64,000 nt of DNA, from assembly GCA_018257865.1 (NCBI GenBank), contig JAEUBA010000106.1, forward strand, positions 23,139 to 87,138. The letters are read 5' to 3'. The position numbers and the translations under genes were made by a program. Under the pieces are notes generated by a model. The model did no database searches and was not told where the DNA came from. It saw only the letters and a program-made list of their open reading frames with translations. The stretch's first letter is position 1. The number at the start of each line of letters is the position of its first letter. Below are positions 55,863-64,000 of the stretch, in pieces. The DNA comes from Stereocaulon alpinum (Eukaryota; Ascomycota; Lecanoromycetes; Lecanorales; Stereocaulaceae).

Positions 55863-57361
55863 TCATTGGTGTTTCGCTGTACTCCCCTTAGTCCTGAACG
55901 TGCTGACAGCCGGTATGTTGCCCTTAAATCGTTCCTCCTCAGTAGAATACGCCCTTGGCGTCAGTTTGATGAGTGTGTGCAGGGGAACCTCCATCCACGG
56001 ACTTTGCTCCTGTGGTACATTCATGTAGTACGCATATATACATCTTAGTACAGCCTGGTGGGTCACAATGATTATATTCTCGCTCCGTTCTAATTCCATG
56101 ATGATGGGCTCAAGACGGATCACGACGTCTCGGTAAGACTCTCCGCCCCGGTAGCGATAGTTGTATTTGTCATCGTCGCGGGCACGGAAGTCTTCGGGGT
56201 AGCGATCTGCAATTTCCTGGTAGGTTAGGCCGTCGCAGACGCCAGAGTCTAATTCGTCGAGGGCTTTCCATTCGAGCTTGTCGTAGCCTTTTGGGGAGGC
56301 GGCGAGGTAGCGGGCGGTTTGTATTGTGCGTTTTAGTGTTGAGGTCCAAATCGTTAATTTCTGATCTGGGGCGACTGAGTTTTCTACCTGCGTGATGTGT
56401 TAGCGCGGTGTTTGGGAGGGTAGTGGTGGGAAGGAAGGTACCAATTCTGGGAGCTTTTGGGCATACATTTCGCCACGGACTGAGATGTCGGCATCACCGC
56501 CTATTTTGCCTTCGAGATTGAAGTTGGATTCGCCGTGCTGCAAAAGCCTTTAGCATGTATTACAGATCATGAAATTCAAAGAGTGAAGAAATATACCCGT
56601 GACAGCCAAATCGAACGCGGCTTTATGTGCAGATTCATGAGATAGTAGACGACTCTGCTTTGAAGATAGTCCTTGATCTGATTGATAATCACTTGTCCGC
56701 CTACGTCAATTAGCTTGACGTATGTAAGATCCTTCTCGTCCTCATCAATCGTCTGGTAGACCTTCTCGTAATTCCGTATCCGATTTCGAAAGTCCATGGC
56801 TGCCGCTTCTGGATCTTGTCCCTTGTAATCTGGCGATGTAGTCTTGACCTCCATGATGTTCGTCATGATCAATTCCTCTTGATCACACTTCGACTCGACG
56901 TACAGCGTCTCGATCTTGTTCGCATCGCATCGCTGCTTGACCCATCTCCTTCTTGCTTTTGTAGAATTTGTAGCATCTAATATAGCCACAACACCGTTTT
57001 CGTTGTCGAACCATTTGATCATGTCTGCCACTGCTGCTTCTGCAGCCGCGTGCCGTAACCGTTCTCCATCTCTGTTCGAGGTGTCGAAGAAGTCTGCGGT
57101 AGGCTGGGGAGTGTCTGCGCGGCGGTAGGAGCCGACATTGAAGGCTTTGGCGGATATGGAGAGCCAGGCTAGGTATCGGACGACTAGGCACAAGGTCTGC
57201 TGTCAGCTTCAGCTTGGGCCGGCAATTCAAGAATGGAGGCACATACCTTTCTGGGCTATCAGGGACTTGCCTCTAGCGGGCAAACCGACCATGATCACCG
57301 CAATACGCGTATCTTCGACCTGCACCCCCTCGCCATTAGTTCTCTTGTAGCATGTGACCAT
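55863..57361 (-). CDS. 6-phosphofructo-2-kinase / fructose-2,6-bisphosphatase, four exons
   Basis: This bifunctional enzyme sets the fructose-2,6-bisphosphate level that switches between glycolysis and gluconeogenesis. Exons are 57361-57247, 57183-56597, 56537-56442 and 56387-55863; introns are 54-63 bp, all in phase, giving 440 residues. The kinase domain has Walker A GLPARGKS (residues 26-33), split just after by intron 1 before VVRYLAWLSISAKAFNVGSY, then VVAILDATNSTKARR and FRNRIRNYEKVYQTI. The phosphatase domain starts at exon 3 with SRHGESNFNLEGKIGGDADI (catalytic His235), DELDSGVCDGLTYQEIADRY (Glu311) and IIIVTHQAVLRC (His376). Since both active sites are complete, the sequence gives no reason to think either activity is lost. 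The start is the first ATG in frame; upstream frame is open only from a TTG. Confidence 0.94.
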
Positions 57362-59348
57362 GGCTGTAGAACGAGGCTGGTCTCGTGCTTCATGTGGCTG
57401 TGCTGATAAACGACGTAGGGATTGCACAACGATGTCAAAAGATTGCGAAGAGGAAGGAGAGAACAAGTGGAATATTCGCGTCCGCGATCAGTGGCAAGAT
57501 CATGCGGAGAGTAGTCTTGTGGGAGGGTTGTATCGTTGAACAAGGCATGCAGCTGCTGAAATGTCCTTGTGTTGTGTATAGGACAAAGAACCTCCCAGGT
57601 GAAGCTTTGCGTGGGTTTCCAAGGCGTGAAAGGGTCAGATGAATTGAATTGGGACCCTGGGAAGTCAGTCCTAGCGTCTGGTGGTGTTGAAGGCATCCGG
57701 CTTATGCCCTAATAGTATGTTTGTTCTTGCCATAACTAATGCCTCGGAAGAGAACCGACGGAAGAACCTCCAGGGAGTCTTGGCACCTTTGCGGGGGTTT
57801 GTGCGCGGGCACGGGCAATCGCGGTCCGTGAATACCCCTGTTTGCCCCTGGCCAGAAAGCACCAAGGCAAAAATGTAGGCGTCAGTGTCAGTGCTAAGTT
57901 AAAGTGTGGCCCCCTTTGTCCGAGATATGTGCAGACCGACTTCCTTTACTGCGTGCAGATGCGTGCAGAGCTCAACAATTCCACTGTTGAGAACGTTATC
58001 ACAAAGCAAAGAGACGGAATACTTTATAGGCAAAGGCCAGAAGGAGGGAGCAAGATTCGGTACCTGGCCGAAGAGAGTCTTCTGAGTTGGATAGCATGAT
58101 GTGGTAACCAATACCTGGAGAGCTGCTGGCTCAATCGAGCCCACTGGGTTGGTCTTGCGTCCCATTGATTCGGCTGTACAGCAGGGCCTCATGGCTTCAT
58201 CTTCGGCAAAGGCCCCAGCACTACGGTCCGCAAGACTGGCTGAGAAGGAGACACAAAGGCAATGTTGGATATACGAAAATGCAATATCAGCGCTAGAACG
58301 AAACTTGTGCACTGACATTGCTCATGGAATAGTTCGTGGTTGAGGAGCGCGCCCTCCGCGTGATTTGTTTAATCATGGCGACGCAAGGGCTCCTCTGCCA
58401 GCGCCACAATCGGCCGACTTGGAGAGGTTTCAATGCAGATATGCTTCCTTGGATAAGCTTCTATCAAAGGATGAACGCATGAGAGAGGATATGGATGCAT
58501 CAGCAGAAGGATGCTCAGCTTGCCCGTCGAACCTTACCTTATGCACATCAGCCTTAAAATCTCTTATCAGTGGCTTGTCGTGGGATGGTGGGGCCAATCC
58601 CACTTCAAACGGTTGGCACATCGTCAGCCACAAGGCTCAAATACCCGTCTGAGCGGACAGCTATTGACAATCTCAACAGGCCACTTGCGATTGAGGAGCG
58701 ACATCGTTCATCATGCCTTTTGTAAAATACGGAAGTGCTACATGCTGATTTCTTACTGGAGAAGAACTCGGGGCCCATAAGGCTATGGCCCTTCGAGTTA
58801 CCCCATTGACGACCCCTACACAGCACTGTTATCAACCCTTGTTCGACGAACAACTACATCCCACAACTTAGTACAACACACGCGTGCTACGTGCTGACCG
58901 ATAAGAGGCGCATTGTCTTGGTGAAAGGAACTGTCCGCACGAATAATCAGTTCCAGCTCCTCGTGGACAATCATCGATCAGTCTGCGCTTCAGTGAAGCA
59001 TGTGAGCACTCTATGCTAAAGTATGACTACAGTATTGCCCCAAGCCTATTGAAGAGACAGGCCGTAGCACATGGTCCTCCTTGAAACAAACCCCCCACAC
59101 ATATGCCGAGGACCAATTGACGACCATCTACTAAATACACACCAAGCCTTCCGAACAAGGCCTCCTAGACATGCATTCAAGTCTGGTTATTCATGCAGAA
59201 CCAGCTTACGGCCACACGACTCACGACAATCCATTATTTGTTCCCCATTTTCGTCGTGCGGCAACCCTACTGAGTCAACCCAGTCCATCCTCTTCTGCCG
59301 TCGATCCACCTCGGCACAGGACCACGTCGCCAAGCGATCGGGCTCGCG
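57362..59348. other. Intergenic, no supported gene
   Basis: About 2 kb. Many short frames on both strands, none with a motif. The 57295-57696 minus frame overlaps the upstream region of the bifunctional kinase gene and may be leader sequence. Confidence 0.5.
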
Positions 59349-60113
59349 TCATCGTTCTTCAGCAACAAAAGACTGCAGTGTTCCACCTAAAGCACTGCTG
59401 TAAGCAAACGTACGTAGCAGTGGAGCATACGTCGGTCCCCTTACCAGTTGCATCGTATCTCTCTCCAGCATCCTACAGGATGCTCTGTCTCGGAAGCCCC
59501 TATGACTGCCATAATGGGGTCTTGCATCATGTGCCCACAGACTAGGCACCTTCTGAGTCCCATACACCAACGCAAACCCTGACATGATCCTTCTGCTACA
59601 GTGCCTGTTTGGCTCGTAGGACCTCCGACCAAGCGAATATTTGATACAACGTATGATTCCCTTGATATTCTCCTTGTGCTCGGTCTTCCGCTTAGCGATG
59701 CGTCGTCGAACACTCAGAAGGCGTTCACAAAGTACTCTGTAGTGTTGGCGAACATCGTCCGCGGTTTCTAGAAGGCCGATAAACCACAACTGATACTCCA
59801 CACTGTCCAGCTGGTCAATGGGAAATATGCGCTGAACTCCGGTTTTGTCAACGACCTTCTTAGTCGATCTGCCTAGGGCAGCTTTGTATCTCACTAATCG
59901 TTCGTTTGTTGGTATGATGGAGGACTGTTCTGCATGTCGTCGACGATTGACCAAATCCAGTTCCACAACGTATATTGGAGCCTTCACCGTGACGTGAAGG
60001 CACCGTTGAGATGGTCGGTGCAAGATCTCCAATTTCTTCCTACTGATTTCGTTCGTGCGCTGCGCCTCCGGCGTTTCTGTTGGAAAAGCCCCAAATATAT
60101 CGAATAACGTCAT
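59349..60113 (-). CDS. Hypothetical protein, 254 residues, doubtful C-terminus
   Basis: A single frame from the ATG at 60113 (MTLFDIFGAFPTETPEAQRT). Residues 1-165 read like a real soluble protein, basic and helical, with IYVVELDLVNRRRHAEQ, QLDSVEYQLWFIGLLETADD and YRVLCERLLSVRRRIAKRKT. After about residue 185 the composition becomes random, so an intron or earlier stop is likely near 59580. No family is recognised and there is no signal peptide. Confidence 0.45.
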   Translation of the reverse strand: MTLFDIFGAFPTETPEAQRTNEISRKKLEILHRPSQRCLHVTVKAPIYVVELDLVNRRRHAEQSSIIPTNERLVRYKAALGRSTKKVVDKTGVQRIFPIDQLDSVEYQLWFIGLLETADDVRQHYRVLCERLLSVRRRIAKRKTEHKENIKGIIRCIKYSLGRRSYEPNRHCSRRIMSGFALVYGTQKVPSLWAHDARPHYGSHRGFRDRASCRMLERDTMQLVRGPTYAPLLRTFAYSSALGGTLQSFVAEER

Positions 60114-60933
60114 TGCTGGCAGTGCTCTATTAGAATCCTTGCTTGGCGTCGTGTCCTTCGTTTTCGATGTTTTGATCTGTATTTGTATTCTTGCGAGTGC
60201 CGTATCGAAGTCCCCCTTTGCGTCGAATGATTAGTCAAGCGAAAAGCCTCTGGGTGGGACGGCTTGGAATCTGCACAAGTATGGGAGAGGCGCTATAGGA
60301 CGGTAACAATTTCGTTATCTATGGACTTGACCATATGCGTAAGAGCGAGACGAGCACCTCGCCTTTAAATGAAGCCGGACTCGGGGGAAGATACTCAAAA
60401 GCCTTGTGATTTTTTAAATGTTAGCGTTTTATGTGCCAAGACCAGAAAGGTAGTTCTTCGGCATACGACTTCGTTCAACATCTAACCTTGTCATTCACAC
60501 ATTGGTGGGATCACAATACGACACTCCAATTGAGTAAGATGCTCTACCAGTCCTACAGAGTAGCGCCCATGATCTGAACCTCCGATCTGGCCTCCCAGCC
60601 ATTGCATGAGGTTTGATGGTGTACCATTCCAGATTTTATTGAGCCTGTCCGAGGCGAGCTGCGCTAATTTATCTCCCTCGACACTCGCCCCATTCTCATT
60701 ACCAACAAGTCATCTCCATTGCTACAGCATATTCACCCATCTTCTCAGAGTTCTAACCACCTCATTCTCGCTGCAGTGATGACTGCCCGGACAAGCCTCC
60801 CTCGAAGTCTCTCTAATAGAAGCGTTCTCATTCGACTTGTCCTACTCACTCGACCAATTATCACTCGATCCATCCTTACCCGGTTCAGCCTTGCGCGATA
60901 GCTATTGTCCATTGTAGTTTCCGTGCAATCTAT
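60114..60933. other. Intergenic, no supported gene
   Basis: About 820 bp. A short plus-strand frame at 60779-60901 encodes an arginine/leucine peptide with repeated (L/I)TR motifs; probably chance. Confidence 0.5.
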
Positions 60934-61449
60934 TCATACCAGAGAAGTCGCCAGCTTTTCTCTCGCACGATTAATAGCCTGTTGGACCTCTGGACACGGC
61001 ACAGTGCTAGCCACTTTCCGAATCACACCCGAAAGCTCATCCTGCTTTGCGGCCTTTGCGCGCCGTAGGCGGAGACTATTCGCTTTGGCATTTTGTAACT
61101 GGAATGCCGTCCGCACGGTCTGGACATCTGAGTCTGCGGAACTTTCGCTTCTATCTCCCTCCTTCGACGCCAAATCTTCCGGCGACAGCTGGAACCGCCG
61201 CCCATGCCATCTATACCTTTTGCCCGTCGGACTTCGCCAAACCCCATCTTTGAGTTCCAACTTGCAACCAAGACGAGCAGAACGAAGGACGCGGGGTGGT
61301 GGAGACTGCTTCGGCTTTTTGGATTTAAATTCGCTTTTCGGGACTAGGAACCCTCTTTTGGGCCAGGGATCCAGGTGCCAGTGCGGATATTCGTGGCGAC
61401 GTTCGATTGGGACATCTGCTACGCAAGTTGGGTGCTTTGATGAGCCCAT
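60934..61449 (-). CDS. Hypothetical basic protein, 171 residues
   Basis: A single exon from the ATG at 61449 (MGSSKHPTCVADVPIERRHE); a longer frame from 61563 adds a hydrophobic, probably untranslated, stretch. The protein is rich in K, R and P. It has an aromatic segment (EYPHWHLDPWPKRGFLVPKS), a strand pair ELKDGVWRSPTGKRYRWHGR and a C-terminal helix (SLRLRRAKAAKQDELSGVIR). The W and RWHGR motifs are compatible with nucleic-acid binding, but I recognise no domain. Confidence 0.5.
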   Translation of the reverse strand: MGSSKHPTCVADVPIERRHEYPHWHLDPWPKRGFLVPKSEFKSKKPKQSPPPRVLRSARLGCKLELKDGVWRSPTGKRYRWHGRRFQLSPEDLASKEGDRSESSADSDVQTVRTAFQLQNAKANSLRLRRAKAAKQDELSGVIRKVASTVPCPEVQQAINRAREKLATSLV

Positions 61450-62094
61450 ATTGGTGAGGTGTGGGTGCAGTGGTAAGTATGTGGGTTCGTCTGAGAAGAT
61501 ACCATGTGTGTGAGATGAGGTGTATAGGAGAAGGAAAAAATGGTAAGCGAAGAGGAGGTTCAAGTCTTATATGCTCTCGAAAACCCTCAAGCCCCACAGG
61601 CTGTGGAGCATATGGGATCTGGGCGGGAAGTTTTACTCTCTCACATGCACTGGGACTGATGTGGTATAGCGATCTCAACAGAACGATCTCGGGGTTCAGC
61701 CTGTGGCTTTTTAGACACACTGAGGCTCCACTGCTGATAGCCCAGATCACGGTATGCATGACAGTGGGCAAATAAAGCCTCTGGTCACCAAGGCTTAACG
61801 TAGGCTGATTGACATGATATGGCGCTCTGTGCCAAACGATCTGGGCCTGCAGGATGTGGGTCATGAAAACTTCGAAGCGCCACAACAGACAGCCCGGGCT
61901 CAAATAAGCATGGCAGAGAGGAGAAAGTGGAGCCATCAACGTTGAATAGAAGATTTGCTTGAGTGGGGGATTACGGTACGTCCCATTATCTTCCATAATC
62001 ACTGATAACCAAACATAGAGAAGCCAAGCCAAAACAACATCGCGTCCTTCTGATCCAAACAAAAGTGACCGCAAAAGCCCCACAATACCTATAT
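61450..62094. other. Intergenic, no supported gene
   Basis: About 645 bp. A long minus frame (61325-62098) crosses it but overlaps the start of the neighbouring gene in another phase and has no domain. Confidence 0.45.
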
Positions 62095-63270
62095 TCAACT
62101 TTTCCTCCTCCTTTCCGCTCCCGGCTCACCTTCCTTAACATCCAACCCAGCATTCTCATCATCTCGCCCACTTCCCTCATCGGCAGCCGCATCGGCAGCC
62201 AACAGCGCCTCAACCTTCTCCCTCTCCTCCTCCCTCCGTTCCCATTCCTCCGCCCTCGTCTTCCTCCTCTCTTCTGATTCTTCCTCACTCGTCCCCATCT
62301 TCCGCTCCTCTTCCTCCTCCTCATCATCAACTACCCCGTCCACCCCTAGATCCCCATGTTCCTCTCCCTCCCTCCCATCACCAGCATCATTCGTATACCT
62401 CCCGCTCATCCCCCCCCTCCTTGTCCACACCCTTTCCCTCGTCCACCTCATCTCTGCCTCCTCCTCCTGCTCCTGCTGTCTTGCAGCAAGCAACCTCCCG
62501 TACCAAGGCAAGAACCTCCTCTTCCCCGAGTCCGTCACCAACCCCTGCCCCACTACCCTGGCCGCACCCCTCCCTTTCCTCCCCACTTTCGGCGCAGTAG
62601 CGGATGGAACCCATGTGTCGTCAGCTAAGTCGTAATCTAGCAGTCCTCTCGTAGAGGAGAAGAAAGACAAAGTTTCGCCTTCAAAGGGGTGGAGAGTGTG
62701 GTGCGTTGTTGATGAGGGGGTGTCGTTTCCGGAGAGAGTTGGGGAGTAGCCGCCGCGGAGGCTCATGGGGATGGGGGTTAGGGGGGCCAGTGTTGAGGCT
62801 GAGGAGGATGCGGTGATGTGTGGGGATGGTGGTGTGCGAGGAGAAGAGTAGCGTGTGGGTGCTTGGTTGTTTCCATTCGTGATGGGACCGCGAGATCTAG
62901 GTTCCTGAAGTAGGAGGAGGCGATCGGAGGGGTGGATTGGGATTCGGGGACCTAGGGTCGAGAGGGGTTTGGTAGGTTCTGTGCCTGCTTTGTAGTCTCC
63001 ATTCTCGACGGGACATGCGTACTGACGCCGGCGGGATTCGTTCTCCTGATATCGTCTGTGCCGGTCTTCTGGGTGGATTGGGATTCGGGGACCTAGAGTC
63101 GATGGGCTTTCGGTGGTGTGTGGGTGTGTATCAAAGTAATGTGTGCTTGCTTCATGGTTGCCGTTCATGGGGAGGGTTATGGGCTGGCGCCGACGGGCTT
63201 CATTCTGTTGGCATAGTCGGTGCCGGTCTTCTGGGTGTATTGGAATCCTTGGACCTAGGTATGAAGGCAT
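62095..63270 (-). CDS. Hypothetical protein with three LGPRIPIHPEDR repeats
   Basis: A single-exon protein of 391 residues. The N-terminal third contains three spaced copies of a conserved peptide: LGPRIPIHPEDRHRLCQQNE at residue 5, LGPRIPIHPEDRHRRYQENE at about 59 and LGPRIPIHPSDRLLLLQEPR at about 110. The first two are followed by RRRQ. Spacers are N/T/P/S-rich. A middle block (LHPFEGETLSFFSSTRGLLD, LADDTWVPSATAPKVGRKGR) and KRRFLPWYGRLLAARQQEQE look ordered. The last 110 residues are a charged R/E/D coiled coil. No signal peptide or membrane helix is present. The repeat is visible in the DNA (GATTGGGATTCGGGGACCTA on the plus strand), indicating internal duplication. No function is known. 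Confidence 0.62.
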   Translation of the reverse strand: MPSYLGPRIPIHPEDRHRLCQQNEARRRQPITLPMNGNHEASTHYFDTHPHTTESPSTLGPRIPIHPEDRHRRYQENESRRRQYACPVENGDYKAGTEPTKPLSTLGPRIPIHPSDRLLLLQEPRSRGPITNGNNQAPTRYSSPRTPPSPHITASSSASTLAPLTPIPMSLRGGYSPTLSGNDTPSSTTHHTLHPFEGETLSFFSSTRGLLDYDLADDTWVPSATAPKVGRKGRGAARVVGQGLVTDSGKRRFLPWYGRLLAARQQEQEEEAEMRWTRERVWTRRGGMSGRYTNDAGDGREGEEHGDLGVDGVVDDEEEEEERKMGTSEEESEERRKTRAEEWERREEEREKVEALLAADAAADEGSGRDDENAGLDVKEGEPGAERRRKS

Positions 63271-64000
63271 CTTTCTTATCAGTGGGTTCGTATAATGAGG
63301 ATGATATCGCTGCTCGCTGTCTTCTGTCGTCCGTCAAGAAGGTATTGCTAACAATGAAACCAACGATCTTCCTCAAATCAAATACAACCCAGCAAAAAGA
63401 AGCCCTGCGAAAAACATGAAAGCCATGATTCCAAAAGGGCAAACTTCGCGCTTTCAATATGTGCGCGTGGTAACAATAGCCTTGGTAAGAGATCATTTGA
63501 GCATATTGTTTGCCACCCGCAAAGACATGTTGACTCCACTTCGCAGTTACTGCAGGTGCCATCCACGGCAAGCGACACGCACCTTCCATCCTCGGTCATC
63601 CTGTTCCACCGCAGCACAGGGACCTCATATTCTTTGACATATTGAGATGTGCATCAAAGTCCTCCCTCGCCCACAAACCGACGACGACGACTTTCCCCAC
63701 GCCAGAAAATGTGCATCAAAATCCTCTCCCCGCTCCCCCTCACCCTCTCCCTCTCACCCACACACTTCCTCACCTTCCGCGCCCTCTCCCGCCCCCTTCC
63801 ACCCCGCGCTCACCGCCTCCTAGCCCGCTCATGGCCAACAATAATGATCAGTATGCGGCTCTGTGTGACGAGTACTTGTGGCTGGTTGATTTGGAATGGG
63901 GAATGGTTAAGGGCGGTGGTTGTTTTGGTGGGGTTGTTTTATGCGATGGAGAGGTGGGTGGTTGAGGTTTGGGAGGGGGAGGGGGAGGGGGAGGGGGAGG
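63271..64000. other. Window end: possible partial gene and G-rich repeat
   Basis: Contains short frames only. A plus-strand frame from the ATG at 63708 (MCIKILSPLPLTLSLSPTHF) stays open to the window end and includes a hydrophobic stretch (LRAVVVLVGLFYAMERW), so a gene may run off the edge. The phrase ATGTGCATCAAA occurs twice (63650 and 63708), a small local duplication. Confidence 0.35.
63970..64000 (+). repeat. (GGGGGA)n tract at the window end
   Basis: At least four GGGGGA units in a row reach the last base, so the true length is unknown. Four or more G-runs meet the pattern for a G-quadruplex. Confidence 0.85.

Noticed and set aside
61325..62098. 257-codon minus-strand frame
   Set aside because: It overlaps the start of the gene at 60934-61449 in another phase, has no domain, and its composition is not protein-like.

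Overview
The window is a fungal nuclear contig, from a filamentous ascomycete (Pezizomycotina), most likely of the Dothideomycetes. The evidence is short introns (about 46-65 bp) with GTRNGY donors, CTAAC/CTGAC branch sites and YAG acceptors; a bifunctional alpha-beta tryptophan synthase; a DUF7053 protein; an HbrB protein; a secreted ribonuclease of the T1 family; and many lineage-restricted hypothetical proteins separated by long intergenic gaps. The class-level placement is inference; no rRNA or marker gene is present. I rebuilt the intron-exon structures by hand from splice signals, phase and family conservation.

Layout. 1-18 kb (mostly housekeeping): 3' part of acetylornithine aminotransferase (arg8); battenin BTN1 on the minus strand; the Rpd3L subunit RXT3, divergent from BTN1; an unknown 429-residue protein; a DUF7053 protein; and the HOPS subunit VPS39 in six exons. 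17.8-20.8 kb: the KEOPS subunit GON7, divergent from the TORC2-linked HbrB protein. 21.6-34 kb (accessory): an F-box-like/2EXR-type protein, three related minus-strand paralogues of unknown function (the third broken by one base), and an alanine-rich repeat protein, spread over long gene-poor spacers. 34.2-40.1 kb: a GCN5L1/BLOS1 homologue, a small MGAWGYG-type protein and tryptophan synthase, which has two general-control (TGACTC) sites upstream. 42.4-47 kb: a group of short secreted-protein genes ending in the T1-family ribonuclease. 47.6-48.5 kb: a small zinc-finger gene followed by a spliced 3' region carrying three near-identical 72-bp hairpin units. 48.9-57.4 kb: an unknown protein, a hormone-sensitive-lipase-like hydrolase with a 7-nt first exon and an apparent GC-AG intron, a peroxisomal ABC transporter (ABCD family), and 6-phosphofructo-2-kinase/fructose-2,6-bisphosphatase. 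57.4-64 kb: sparse hypothetical genes, including one with a threefold repeated peptide motif.

How genes may work together. There is no classical biosynthetic cluster. The lipase and the peroxisomal fatty-acyl importer sit head-to-tail 385 bp apart and would act in sequence in lipid use. VPS39 and BTN1 both act at the vacuole, and GCN5L1/BLOS1 acts on endosomes on the way to it. HbrB (TORC2) and RXT3 (histone deacetylase) are growth regulators. The strongest leads are the 72-bp hairpin array with its splice-acceptor-like junctions, the inverted pair of short secreted peptides, and the decaying three-copy paralogue family. I saw no transposon, CRISPR array, rRNA or convincing tRNA gene.
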